From NCBI RefSeq assembly GCF_003121585.1, contig NZ_QEOO01000036.1, positions 124,001 through 188,000 on the forward strand: DNA of 64,000 nt. Reading direction: 5' to 3'. The notes beneath the pieces were generated by a model. It did not search any database and had not been told where the DNA came from. It saw only the letters and a list, made by a program, of their open reading frames with translations. Shown in pieces: positions 7,166-16,384 of the stretch (position 1 is the first letter of the stretch; each line of letters opens with the position of its first letter). Position numbers and translations under genes: made by a program. This stretch comes from Nocardioides speluncae. GTDB taxonomy: Bacteria > Actinomycetota > Actinomycetes > Propionibacteriales > Nocardioidaceae.

Positions 7166-10100
7166 TTACCTGGTGACCTTGATGGTGACCGAACCCTGGC
7201 TGGCTGCCACGGTGGTCGATCCGGCGTACTTCACGGTCAGCTTGTGTGAGCCGACGCTGAGCGAGCCAGTGCCGACGGTGATCTTCACGGTGCCGCCGAC
7301 CAGCTTGCCGGAGGCGAGCAGGCGGGTGCCCTTGAAGATCTTGACCGAGCCGGTCGGGGTCACGCCGGTCGCGGTGACCTTGGCGGTCACCACGAACTTG
7401 TTGCCCTTCTTGACCGACGTCGGCTTCACCGTCGCCGTGGTCTTGGACGTCGCCTTGACCACGGTCGCCTTGGCGGTGCCGGTAGCGGCGTCGTAGTTGG
7501 CGTCGCCGCTGTAGTTGAGGGTCAGCGTGTTGGTGCCGACCGCCAGCGTCTTGGGCAGGGTGAGCGAGCCGGTGCCGGTCGCCGAGAGGGTGACCGTGCC
7601 GAGCGTGCTGCTGCCCTTCTTGACCACGACCGTGCCGGACGGCACGTCGCTGCCGGACGGGCCGGCGACCTTGACGTTCAGCTTCGACGCGGTGCCGAAC
7701 TTCGACGGCTCCGGGACGTGCGTGCCCGTCACGGTCGCGGCGATCTCGCAGAGCGCGATCTTGATGTCGTCGACATACCAGCCGTCGTTGCCACCACAGC
7801 CGTCGCGACCCACAGCAAGCCGGAGCTTGATGGTGTCGCCCGCCGCCACGCCAGCCGCGGCGAGGTCGATCTGCGACTCGCCCCAGCTGCCGGTGACCTT
7901 GCCGCCGTCGGTGCCGGTGAAGCCGTCCTGGCCGGCCAGCGGGTTGGTGTTGCCCCCCGCCGCCGAGGTGAACTTGCCCGGCTCGTTGAAGAGGTACGCC
8001 GCCGCCGGGACGGTCGCGAACGCGCCACCGTTCTTGCTGATCTGCACGGTGCCGCCGTCGAACCCGAGCTCGGTGGCGACGTAGTGGCGGAACGACAGAC
8101 GCGGGTTCATGCCCTCGGCCGTGCCGACCACGATGTCACCGCTCGTCAGGTAGTTGACGCTGGAGAAGTCGGACGTGCTGCCGTCGCACTGACCGAAGTC
8201 CGGGGCCGGGCCCTGGGCGCCGATCGTGTTGTTCGTGCCCGGCATCTCCGAGTCGGTCTTCCAGTCCTTGGTCGGGCCGCCGAACGGGTTCTCACCCGAG
8301 GTGGTCCAGCCGGTCAGACCGTCTTCGAAGTCCTCCTCGTAGACGACGTCCTCAGCGGTGCCCGGGCCGCAGAGCGCCGGGGCGTTCGGGTCGAGCAGCG
8401 GCTGGTAGTTGCACTGCGCCGGGTCCTTGCGGAGCTCCACGGCCTTGGCCATCTGCTCGACCGCCGCGCAGTCCGCCGCGCCGATCTTCAGCTGCGACGG
8501 CTGGTAGGTGTTCGGCTCGGTGGTCGGCTCGTTGATCCGCTTGCCGGTCAGGTCCGCACACGAGGCCGCAAGCGCGTCCGCGTGGTCGGCGAAGCCGCTG
8601 GCCGGGGTCTGGTACTCGTTCTGCGCGCGCCAGTAGATCGCGGCAGCCTTGGTGAAGCCGACCGCCGGAACCGTGATGCCGTTGTAGGTACCGCCGTCGA
8701 CCAGCAGGGCGTAGCCGTGGTTCGGCACACCCGAGTTGCTGTGTACGCCGCCCGCGTCGCCGGTGCCGCAGAAGTACTCCGCGTCGCTGACCTTTCCGGG
8801 GTGGCCGTAGCAGGTCGGGTTCCACATATCGCGGATCGCGCCGCCGAAGGCGTCGGACTTCTCACCCATCAGCCAGCGGAAGGAGTCGACCCGGTCACCG
8901 CTGGCGTCCTTCATGGTCACGTTGACCGTCCCGGTGGCCGTGTTGATGGCCTCCCAGTCGGTCCGGTTGATCATGACCGTCGAAATGGTCGGGTCCGGCT
9001 GCGCATCGCCCGACATCGGGAACACCGCGGGGTCACGGTTGGCGATGACGACAGCGATGGCGCCGGCGGCCTGGCCGTTGCGGGCCTTGACCTCGAAGCC
9101 ACACAGGCCGCGGTTGAGGAGCACGACCTTGCCGGCGACGTCAGCTGCGTTGGTGAGCGGGCTGCAGCCGTCGAACGTGCTGCCCTCGAGGTCGAACGGG
9201 TTGGGGTCGCCGTCGCCGTCCTCGTCGGCGTCCAGTCCCTTGACCAGATCACCGGTCACGCCGGTGCCGGTGAGCTGCGGACCGAAGGCGGCACCAGCGG
9301 TGTCGCAGTCACGGGCGATCGGGGCCGGGCTGTTGATCGTGAGCAGCGGTGTGGCGGGGGAGTGCGTCGAGCACTGGCCGGCCGGGCGCTTGGCGTTGAT
9401 GTCGCCCTCGCCCTCGTCGAGCCGGCCGTTGAGGAGGTCGACGGTCTCGCCCCAGATGTCGGAGTAGGCCTCGTTGAGGGCACCCGGCTGGTACTGGTAG
9501 ATCAGGCCGTGGGTGTACTCGGTGTACGCGTGACCCCACTCGTGGGCAACCACGTCGTCGGAGGAGACGCCGTCACAGTAGTTCGTGGTGACACCGTTCC
9601 AGTTGGCGTTCGGGCAGCTGATGGTTGGGTCGTTGTTGACCGTCAGCATCGTGGTGCCGTCGCCGGTGTAGGAGTCCCGGTTGAAGGTGTTCTTGAAGAA
9701 CCAGTAGGAGTCGCCGGTGGAGCGGACCAGACTCTCTTGGTCGGCGTTCAGCGTCCCGGGAAGCGGGTCGCCCTCCTCCCAGACCGGCTCGGTCTCGCGG
9801 CTCACCTCGTAGAGCTTGCGGTCGAGCTCGTTGTGGATCATGGAGTACCGGTTGACCACCTTGCCGCTGTCCGCGGCAACCAGCACGACGTCGCGGATGT
9901 TGCGCTCGTTGGTGACCTCGACCTGGTAGACCAGGCCGGTCTTGCCGCCGGCCTGTCCCTTGATCAGGCCGGTGCGGTAGACGTACAGCTCGGTCGCCTT
10001 CGCCTTCAGGCCGGAGGTGTTGACCTTGCCGCGGTCCTGGCTGTCCGGCGGGTCCGCCTTGACCATGCGTACGGCGCGCTCGCCGGCCTCGGTCTCCGAG

Positions 10101-10588
10101 AGCCGCGGCGTGGTGTCGAGCCCGCTGACGGGAGCCGCCTCACCGTTGACGCTGGTCAGCTGGCCGTCGGCGTCGACGTGGGCGCGCAGCTGGGTGCCCC
10201 ACACGGGGATGCCCTTGTAGGACTGCGCGAAGCTCACCGTCCAGCCGTGCCCGTTCTTGCGCACCGACTGCTGGCTCAGCTGGTCCGCCTTGGCGCCGAA
10301 CGCCGCGGCGTACTTGCGGACGTAGCTGGTGGCCTTCGCGACCGGGTCGCCCTTGCCGGCCTTGCTCGGCATCAGGTCCGAGTTCTCCGCGCTGGCGCGG
10401 ACGAAGGTGATTCGCCCGGTGGCCTTCTCGGAGCTGATCTTGACCGCGCCGTCGGCCTCTTCGCGGATCTGCGCGACGAGACTGTCATCCGCAGCCGGGG
10501 CTCCGGACTGCGCGGTTGCTTGCAATGCGGGCACGGCTGCTAAGCCGCCCAGCAAAGCGAGGCAGACGCCTTGCTTGAGGAACTTCAC
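7166..10588 (-). CDS. Secreted M4 (thermolysin-like) metalloprotease with inserted PA domain and C-terminal Ig-like repeats
   Basis: 1140 residues from the GTG at 10588, which has GGAGGAAG upstream; the frame continues upstream but without a signal peptide. Signal peptide about residues 1-28; FTP/PepSY-type propeptide to about residue 250. Zinc motif HEWGH, with the third ligand in NEAYSDIWGE. A protease-associated domain is inserted next (GKVVLLNRGLCGFEVKARN), then the catalytic-His region GGVHSNSGVPNHGYAL. A jelly-roll-like module (WYVDDIKIALC) and two Big_3-type Ig-like repeats end in KVTR. Function: extracellular protein degradation; the repeats probably hold it near the envelope or substrate. 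Similar C-terminal repeats close the NucH-like protein at 27456. Confidence 0.93.
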   Translation of the reverse strand: MKFLKQGVCLALLGGLAAVPALQATAQSGAPAADDSLVAQIREEADGAVKISSEKATGRITFVRASAENSDLMPSKAGKGDPVAKATSYVRKYAAAFGAKADQLSQQSVRKNGHGWTVSFAQSYKGIPVWGTQLRAHVDADGQLTSVNGEAAPVSGLDTTPRLSETEAGERAVRMVKADPPDSQDRGKVNTSGLKAKATELYVYRTGLIKGQAGGKTGLVYQVEVTNERNIRDVVLVAADSGKVVNRYSMIHNELDRKLYEVSRETEPVWEEGDPLPGTLNADQESLVRSTGDSYWFFKNTFNRDSYTGDGTTMLTVNNDPTISCPNANWNGVTTNYCDGVSSDDVVAHEWGHAYTEYTHGLIYQYQPGALNEAYSDIWGETVDLLNGRLDEGEGDINAKRPAGQCSTHSPATPLLTINSPAPIARDCDTAGAAFGPQLTGTGVTGDLVKGLDADEDGDGDPNPFDLEGSTFDGCSPLTNAADVAGKVVLLNRGLCGFEVKARNGQAAGAIAVVIANRDPAVFPMSGDAQPDPTISTVMINRTDWEAINTATGTVNVTMKDASGDRVDSFRWLMGEKSDAFGGAIRDMWNPTCYGHPGKVSDAEYFCGTGDAGGVHSNSGVPNHGYALLVDGGTYNGITVPAVGFTKAAAIYWRAQNEYQTPASGFADHADALAASCADLTGKRINEPTTEPNTYQPSQLKIGAADCAAVEQMAKAVELRKDPAQCNYQPLLDPNAPALCGPGTAEDVVYEEDFEDGLTGWTTSGENPFGGPTKDWKTDSEMPGTNNTIGAQGPAPDFGQCDGSTSDFSSVNYLTSGDIVVGTAEGMNPRLSFRHYVATELGFDGGTVQISKNGGAFATVPAAAYLFNEPGKFTSAAGGNTNPLAGQDGFTGTDGGKVTGSWGESQIDLAAAGVAAGDTIKLRLAVGRDGCGGNDGWYVDDIKIALCEIAATVTGTHVPEPSKFGTASKLNVKVAGPSGSDVPSGTVVVKKGSSTLGTVTLSATGTGSLTLPKTLAVGTNTLTLNYSGDANYDAATGTAKATVVKATSKTTATVKPTSVKKGNKFVVTAKVTATGVTPTGSVKIFKGTRLLASGKLVGGTVKITVGTGSLSVGSHKLTVKYAGSTTVAASQGSVTIKVTR

Positions 10589-10862
10589 GGTGCTTCCTCC
10601 ACTTTCCACGGTGAGTCGGCCGCCGGTTCTTGGGTGGTGGTGCAGGGTGACCAGCGGACACTGGGTCAACCTAGGCTGCACGTAACGGACAGGTCCAGGG
10701 TTCAGATCGGATTTCCTCGGGTATCTGGACAGACCCATCACCTGTGCGGATTCCTTACCGTGGAGCGAGAGACCTTCCTATTCGCCCGCCGATTGGAGAC
10801 CGCCGTGCGACACGCTCCTGTGAAGCGTGATGCTGGTGTGACTTTCCCGTACGTTCGAGACC
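10589..10862. other. Divergent intergenic region (M4 protease / ftsK)
   Basis: 274 bp with no gene. It should hold both promoters. On the leftward side TTGACC (read at 10670-10665) is a possible -35. On the rightward side TACGTT (10850-10855) lies seven bases before the ftsK ATG, which has no ribosome site and so may be leaderless. No clear operator was seen. Confidence 0.4.
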
Positions 10863-13478
10863 ATGGCGACCCGTACGTCTTCCCCGCCGGGTTCGCGGAG
10901 CAAGGCCGTGCCTAAGAAGCAGTCCAAGAGGCAGGGTTCGAGCACCCGATCCCGGAGTACCGGCAGCCAGGCCCGGAAGCAGCAGCCGACGCAGGCGAAG
11001 CGGACGCCCACCAAGGCGACCCGCACGCCACCGCGAGCGGTGCGCAACGGACCTGGCCCGATCGCACGCCTGTTCACTGCGCTGGCCCGCGCCATAGCCG
11101 CGATCTGGCTCGGCGTCGCCCACGCGCTCGGCGCCACCGCTCGCAGCATCGGCCGGACCGCGCGCGACCTGGAGCCGGAGCACCGTCGCGACGGCTTCGG
11201 GCTGCTGCTGGTCGGCTTCGCGCTCGTCGCCGCCGCCGCCGTCTGGTGGCGGCTGCCCGGCGGGATCATGGACGCCACCCGCACGGTCGTCGAGGGCTCG
11301 GTCGGCAAGATCGGCTGGCTGGTGCCGGTGCTGCTGGTCTTCGGCGCCTGGCGGAACATGCGCGACCCCGAGCACAACGGCCCGGTCGGCCGTCAGGTGA
11401 TCGGCTGGGCGGCGCTCGGCTTCGGCGTGCTCGGCATCGTGCACATCGCCAACGGCAGCCCGACCCCGGACAACGGCAACGCGGACCCGCTGCGCGACGG
11501 CGGCGGGGCGATCGGCTTCGTGGTGTCCAGCCTGCTGCTGGACCTTCTGCGGACGCCGTACGTCGTGGTGCCGCTGCTCATCCTGCTCGCGCTGTTCGGC
11601 GTACTCGTGATCACCGCGACCCCGGTCTACAAGATCCCCGAGCGCCTCGCGCACGCCCGCGACTGGCTGCTCGGCCGCGACCACTTCGACGAGGACGACG
11701 TCGACACGCAGCCGATCCGCGCGCGCGGCCGGCGTTCGGGTCGCGGCGGAGACGACGAGATCGACCCCGAGATGGGGGACCCGGCGTACGACACTCCGGT
11801 GCTGTCGGACCGCGAGCTGAAGAAGCGCCGCAAGAGCCTCGAGAAGGCCGAGCGGGACGCGCTGGACGTCGCCATGGAGGAGGACGACACCGCCGACCAG
11901 GCGGCCGTCCCGACCGCTGTCGGCCGCACACCCGGAAAGAAGGCCGACCTCGAGCCACCGCCGCACACCCAGCTGCCGCAGCGCGTCGAGCAGCTCGCAC
12001 TGTCCGGCGACATCGCCTACATCCTGCCGTCCAGCGACGTGCTCAAGCCCGGCTCGGTGCACAAGGCGCGCTCCAAGGCCAGCGACGCCGTGGTGGAGCG
12101 GCTGACCCAGGTGCTCGAGGACTTCGACATCGACGCCCAGGTCACCGGCTACACCCGCGGCCCGACCGTCACCCGTTACGAGGTCGAGCTCGGCTCGGCG
12201 GTGAAGGTCGAGAAGGTCACCGCGCTCTCGAAGAACATCTCGTACGCCGTCGCGTCGGCCGACGTCCGGATCCTCAGCCCGATCCCCGGCAAGTCCGCGA
12301 TCGGCATCGAGATCCCGAACTCCGACAAGGAGATCGTCTCCCTCGGCGACGTGCTCCGGTCCAACACCGCACGCAGTGACCACCACCCGATGGTGGTCGG
12401 GCTCGGCAAGGACGTCGAGGGCGGCTTCGTGGTCGCCAACCTGGCGAAGATGCCGCACCTGCTGGTCGCCGGCGCCACCGGCTCCGGTAAGTCCAGCTTC
12501 ATCAACTCGATGATCACCTCGCTGCTGATGCGGTCCACTCCGGACGAGGTGCGGATGATCATGGTCGACCCGAAGCGGGTCGAGCTGAACGCCTACGAAG
12601 GCATCCCGCACCTGATCACGCCGATCATCACCAACCCGAAGAAGGCAGCCGAGGCGCTGGCCTGGGTGGTGCGCGAGATGGACATGCGGTACGACGACCT
12701 CGCCAACTTCGGCTTCCGGCACGTCGACGACTTCAACAAGGCGGTGCGGGCCGGCAAGGTCCAGGTGCCGCAGGGCAGCGAGCGGGTGCTGGCGCCGTAC
12801 CCGTATCTGTGCGTGGTCGTCGACGAGCTCGCCGACCTGATGATGGTCGCGCCGCGCGACGTCGAGGACGCGGTCGTCCGGATCACCCAGCTCGCCCGGG
12901 CCGCCGGCATCCACCTGATCCTGGCGACCCAGCGGCCGTCGGTCGACGTGGTCACCGGCCTGATCAAGGCCAACGTGCCGTCGCGGCTCGCTTTCGCGAC
13001 CTCGTCGCTGGCCGACTCGCGGGTCATCCTCGACCAGCCCGGTGCCGAGAAGCTGGTCGGCCAGGGTGACGGTCTCTTCCTGCCGATGGGCGCGAGCAAG
13101 CCGGTGCGCGTCCAGGGCTCGTGGGTCACCGAGGCGGAGATCGCCCAGGTGGTGAAGGCGTGCAAGGAGCAGCTCGCGCCGACGTACCGCGAGGACGTCA
13201 CGGCCCCGGCCGCCGCCAAGCGCGAGCTCGACGACGACATCGGCGACGACATGGACCTGGTGATCCAGGCGATCGAGCTGGTGGTGTCCACGCAGTTCGG
13301 CTCCACCTCGATGCTGCAGCGCAAGCTCCGGGTCGGCTTCGCCAAGGCCGGCCGGCTGATGGACATTCTCGAAAGTCGTGGCGTGGTCGGGCCGAGTGAG
13401 GGCTCCAAGGCACGCGACGTCCTGGTCAAGCCTGACGAGATCGACGGAGTCATCGCGACCCTCCAGGGGGAGATGTGA
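10863..13478 (+). CDS. ftsK: DNA translocase FtsK/SpoIIIE
   Basis: 871 residues. A basic, proline-rich N-terminus is followed by four membrane segments between about residues 115 and 252, an acidic linker, and then alpha/beta motor domains. Walker A GATGSGKSS is near residue 537 and Walker B VVVDELADLM near 652; QRPSVDVVTG follows. The C-terminal gamma winged helix (STSMLQRKLRVGFAKAGRLMD) reads KOPS in the family. Role: ATP-driven pumping of chromosome ends through the septum and activation of dimer resolution. The stop overlaps the next start (GTGA at 13475), coupling it to the RodZ-like gene. In actinobacteria ftsK commonly lies upstream of rimO-pgsA, as here. Confidence 0.97.
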   Translation: MATRTSSPPGSRSKAVPKKQSKRQGSSTRSRSTGSQARKQQPTQAKRTPTKATRTPPRAVRNGPGPIARLFTALARAIAAIWLGVAHALGATARSIGRTARDLEPEHRRDGFGLLLVGFALVAAAAVWWRLPGGIMDATRTVVEGSVGKIGWLVPVLLVFGAWRNMRDPEHNGPVGRQVIGWAALGFGVLGIVHIANGSPTPDNGNADPLRDGGGAIGFVVSSLLLDLLRTPYVVVPLLILLALFGVLVITATPVYKIPERLAHARDWLLGRDHFDEDDVDTQPIRARGRRSGRGGDDEIDPEMGDPAYDTPVLSDRELKKRRKSLEKAERDALDVAMEEDDTADQAAVPTAVGRTPGKKADLEPPPHTQLPQRVEQLALSGDIAYILPSSDVLKPGSVHKARSKASDAVVERLTQVLEDFDIDAQVTGYTRGPTVTRYEVELGSAVKVEKVTALSKNISYAVASADVRILSPIPGKSAIGIEIPNSDKEIVSLGDVLRSNTARSDHHPMVVGLGKDVEGGFVVANLAKMPHLLVAGATGSGKSSFINSMITSLLMRSTPDEVRMIMVDPKRVELNAYEGIPHLITPIITNPKKAAEALAWVVREMDMRYDDLANFGFRHVDDFNKAVRAGKVQVPQGSERVLAPYPYLCVVVDELADLMMVAPRDVEDAVVRITQLARAAGIHLILATQRPSVDVVTGLIKANVPSRLAFATSSLADSRVILDQPGAEKLVGQGDGLFLPMGASKPVRVQGSWVTEAEIAQVVKACKEQLAPTYREDVTAPAAAKRELDDDIGDDMDLVIQAIELVVSTQFGSTSMLQRKLRVGFAKAGRLMDILESRGVVGPSEGSKARDVLVKPDEIDGVIATLQGEM

Positions 13479-15247
13479 GTACCGCAGAGGCCTTTGCCCG
13501 GACCAACGAACCCACCGGCCCCGACGAGACCACCGGCGAGCGGCTGACGGTCGCACCCCAGGCGGTGGAGGTACGCCGCAACAGCGGCCTCGCCGCCGCT
13601 GTGGGCGCCTGCGCCTCGGCGGTCGCGATCGGCTACCTGGCCCGCGCGGCCCAGACCGGTCACCTCCTGGACTGGCTGCTGGTCCTGGTGATGGGCGCCA
13701 TCGGCGGGCTCCACCTGCGGGCCTTTGTCGATGCCCGCACCCCACTGCTGGTGGCCGACCCGCACGGCGTGCGGATCCGGCTCGGGCGGACCTGGCGCGG
13801 ACTGCCGTGGGGCGCCCTCGCCGCGGTGGAGCACAACCCGCGCCGCGGGCTGCTGCGCGACGGCCGGCTGACCCTGGTGCCCCACAACCCGCAGCGCGTC
13901 CTCGACGAGCTGGACGCCAACGGGCGCTGGCAGACCCAGATGAGCGAGAAGCTGTACGGCGCCCCGTTCGCCGTACCGCTGGGCATCGGCACCCGGGTGA
14001 CCGGCGTCGGGACCGACCTGACCGAGGCGCTTCAGAGCGTCGCGGGGCCCGCGGCAGCGGTCGTGCAGGTGCTGTCTCCCGACACCGACGAGTCACCGAC
14101 GCGAGCGATGCCCGAGTGGCTGGCCAAGCCGCGTGACCCGCGGCCCGCGCTCGCACACGCGATCGGTGCCGTCGCCGACCGCCTGCAGCGGGAGCGGACC
14201 GACGACCTCGATGAGACTTACGTCGATGAGCCGGAGGCGCCTGAGGCCGAGGTCGAGGCCGCGGCCGAGGTTGAGTCTGCCGAGCCCGCGATCGTCGCGA
14301 GCGCTACGCCGGCGCCGCTGCGCGAGCCGACGGCGGGGCAGCGGGCCGAGGTACACCGGTCGATCGACGAGCGGCCCAACACCGAGCCCGAGCCGCAGCC
14401 GAGCGGCAAGGAGCTGCGCCGGCCGGGCAGCGTGAACCTGGTCGAGGAGACCGTCGCGTGGGGCGACCGGGTGCGCCCGATCGCCCAGGCGCAGGCGCCG
14501 GTTGAGCCGCTGGTGATCGAGGACTTCGCCGTCGAGCCCGCCGACAACCCGGTGATCGGTCCGGAGCTGGCCGCGGCCCGCACCCGGATCGGGCTCACCG
14601 TCGACCAGCTCGCCGAGCGCACCCGGATCCGCCCGCACGTGATCGAGTCGATCGAGGTCGACGACTTCGCCCCGTGCGGCGGCGACTTCTACGCACGTGG
14701 CCATCTCCGGACGCTGGCCCGGGTGCTCGGTGCCGACATCGGCCCGCTGCTCGCGGCGTACGACGAGCGGTACGCCGACGCACCGATCAACCCGCGCCGG
14801 GTGTTCGAGGCCGAGCTGGCGACCGGCGCCAACGGCACCATCCGCGGTACCCGTGGTGGCCCCAACTGGTCGCTGGTGGTGGCGGCGGTGATGACGCTGG
14901 TCCTCGCCTGGTCGATCGCCCGGCTACTGCTCGACGAGCCGGAGACGATGCGCCAGGAGTCCCCGTCGATCGGCAGCCAGCCGCCCGCCGCTCCGGCGCC
15001 GGCCGGTCCCATGAAGGTGGAGCTCACCGCAGCCGACGGTCCGGCGCATGTCGTCGTACGCAACGGCAACGGGCGCGTGGTTGCGGCTCGCGATCTCGCC
15101 GAGGGCGGCGTGGTCCGGCTGCAGGCAGGGGCGCCGGTGACCGTCGAGGTGACCTCGGGAGCGGTCCAGGCGACCGTCGCCGGCCGCGACGAGGGCCTCA
15201 TCGGCGGTGCAGGACGGGCGGCAAAAGCCACCTTCCGGGCGGGATAG
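13475..15247 (+). CDS. RodZ-like membrane protein (Xre-type HTH plus transmembrane segment)
   Basis: 590 residues from the GTG at 13475, overlapping the ftsK stop. Residues about 30-80 hold two hydrophobic segments and a PH-like stretch (HGVRIRLGRTWRGLPWGAL). An acidic, Ala/Glu-rich linker follows. A HTH_25 domain spans about 360-435 (ELAAARTRIGLTVDQLAER, then FYARGHLRTLARVLG), with one TM near 465-486 (LVVAAVMTLVLAWSIARLLL) and a small extracytoplasmic DUF4115-like tail. In rods, RodZ links MreB to the wall machinery. Here it is a fusion with an N-terminal membrane/PH-like module, as often seen in Nocardioides relatives. Likely role: cell shape or division. Confidence 0.8.
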   Translation: MSTAEAFARTNEPTGPDETTGERLTVAPQAVEVRRNSGLAAAVGACASAVAIGYLARAAQTGHLLDWLLVLVMGAIGGLHLRAFVDARTPLLVADPHGVRIRLGRTWRGLPWGALAAVEHNPRRGLLRDGRLTLVPHNPQRVLDELDANGRWQTQMSEKLYGAPFAVPLGIGTRVTGVGTDLTEALQSVAGPAAAVVQVLSPDTDESPTRAMPEWLAKPRDPRPALAHAIGAVADRLQRERTDDLDETYVDEPEAPEAEVEAAAEVESAEPAIVASATPAPLREPTAGQRAEVHRSIDERPNTEPEPQPSGKELRRPGSVNLVEETVAWGDRVRPIAQAQAPVEPLVIEDFAVEPADNPVIGPELAAARTRIGLTVDQLAERTRIRPHVIESIEVDDFAPCGGDFYARGHLRTLARVLGADIGPLLAAYDERYADAPINPRRVFEAELATGANGTIRGTRGGPNWSLVVAAVMTLVLAWSIARLLLDEPETMRQESPSIGSQPPAAPAPAGPMKVELTAADGPAHVVVRNGNGRVVAARDLAEGGVVRLQAGAPVTVEVTSGAVQATVAGRDEGLIGGAGRAAKATFRAG

Positions 15248-15273
15248 GGAGACAGACCGGATAAATCGGCCTA

Positions 15274-15293
15274 GTGGCGTGTCGACGCGCCAC
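15274..15293. terminator. Palindrome after the ftsK-rodZ operon
   Basis: GTGGCG and CGCCAC arms surround TGTCGACG, a 20-bp near-palindrome 26 bp after the stop. It has no T tract. It may be a terminator or a binding site. Confidence 0.35.
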
Positions 15294-15318
15294 GCGGATC
15301 GTTGGGCCGATGCCGGGG

Positions 15319-15340
15319 CCTAAGGGAGGCATCCCTTAGG
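15319..15340. promoter_or_regulatory. Perfect inverted repeat upstream of the arfABC-like operon
   Basis: CCTAAGGGA, loop GGCA, then TCCCTTAGG. It lies 41 bp before the ATG at 15382 and just ahead of a possible -10 (TATTGT, 15353-15358), so it could be an operator. The regulator is unknown. Confidence 0.45.
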
Positions 15341-15381
15341 TTCCATTCCGACTATTGTGTCCCTTCAACTCGGGAGTCTTG

Positions 15382-16224
15382 ATGGCTGACCGTGACGATG
15401 CGACGAGCTCGTCGTCCTACACACAAACTGATCGCGATACAGATACGCGATTCGCTCACAAGAACCTGGGCTGGCCGTGGCTGCTGGCCCTTTTGCTTGT
15501 CCCGCTACTACTGGCTGCGATGCTAGCCGGGCTACGTGGCGGTGACATCGAGTCGGACCTCAAGGACCGCTCCTTGTCCGACCTGAAGGCCGAGGGCATC
15601 GACGCCGACGGCATCGATCTGGAGTTCGACGGTCGCGACGCCACGCTGAAGGCGGCGTCCGGCGCAGGCCTGAGCAAGGCCGACCTCGACAAGGCGAAGG
15701 ACGTCGTCGCGGATGTGGAGGGCGTTCGAGTCGCCGACGTCGACACCGCCGGCCTGGCCGACTCCGGTACCGGCGCAGAGCCGGGCGACGACCCAGCGGG
15801 CGAGCCCACCGACGAGCCGACGGCGGAGCCGACCGAGGAGCCCACCGAGGAGCCCACGGCAGAGCCGACCGAGGAGCCGGCCGCCTGCGATGTCGCCACT
15901 GTCCAGGGCGAGCTCACCCGGATCCTCGGCGCGGACTTCATCAAGTTCGGCAGGGGCAAGGGCGACCTGGCCGGGTCCGGTGCGACCAAGGTCGCGGAGA
16001 TCGCTCCGCTGCTCGCGCCGTGCACCGACGCCGCGGTCACCGTGACCGGCTACGCCGACCTGTACGGCAAGGACGGACAGTTGCCGATGCTGCGCGCACT
16101 GGCCGTCAAGAACGCACTGGTCGAGGCCGGCGTCAGCGGCGACATCATCACCGCGGCCGGTGGCGGCGAGGGTGAGTTCGCAAACCGCAACCAGAACCGC
16201 TACGCGGTCATCGAGATCGGCTGA
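15382..16224 (+). CDS. OmpA-family membrane protein with BON-like domain (ArfA/OmpATb-like)
   Basis: 280 residues from the ATG at 15382 (CGGGAG upstream); an in-frame start at 15355 lacks a ribosome site. One TM at about 33-52 (LLALLLVPLLLAAMLAGL), then a BON-like region (KAEGIDADGIDLEFDGRDA, about 65-125), a Glu/Pro/Thr repeat linker, and an OmpA C-like domain (about 175-280: VTGYADLYGK, ending NQNRYAVIEIG). This is the domain order of mycobacterial OmpATb/ArfA. The two following genes match ArfB and ArfC in size and topology. Likely role: envelope protein binding peptidoglycan or acting in stress adaptation. Confidence 0.82.
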   Translation: MADRDDATSSSSYTQTDRDTDTRFAHKNLGWPWLLALLLVPLLLAAMLAGLRGGDIESDLKDRSLSDLKAEGIDADGIDLEFDGRDATLKAASGAGLSKADLDKAKDVVADVEGVRVADVDTAGLADSGTGAEPGDDPAGEPTDEPTAEPTEEPTEEPTAEPTEEPAACDVATVQGELTRILGADFIKFGRGKGDLAGSGATKVAEIAPLLAPCTDAAVTVTGYADLYGKDGQLPMLRALAVKNALVEAGVSGDIITAAGGGEGEFANRNQNRYAVIEIG

Positions 16225-16234
16225 GGAGACAGAG

Positions 16235-16384
16235 ATGACTTGGTTGTTCGGAGAGCTTTGGTTCTTGATCCTCTTGGCATTCCTGGTGGGCTCGGTCCTC
16301 GCGTGGCTGGTGGCGAAGATCGCCCTGCCGCACGTCGAGGACGTCGAGCGTGAGACCGGCCAGCGGGCGGAAGGTGTCCTCTGA
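16235..16384 (+). CDS. Small single-span membrane protein (ArfB-like position)
   Basis: 49 residues from the ATG at 16235 with GAGGAGA upstream. One membrane span (LWFLILLAFLVGSVLAWLVA) and a short charged tail. It sits 10 bp after the OmpA-family gene and its stop TGA (16382-16384) overlaps the next ATG by one base. Mycobacterial ArfB is about 50 residues with one span in the same operon place; sequence identity was not tested. Confidence 0.75.
   Translation: MTWLFGELWFLILLAFLVGSVLAWLVAKIALPHVEDVERETGQRAEGVL

Noticed and set aside
7718..10543. A 941-codon open frame on the plus strand across the M4 protease
   Set aside because: Antisense shadow of a high-GC gene; Arg/Val/Gly-rich without domains, while the minus strand has a complete protease.
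10755..14156. An 1133-codon open frame opposite ftsK and the RodZ-like gene
   Set aside because: Spans two real genes on the other strand and has low-complexity composition.
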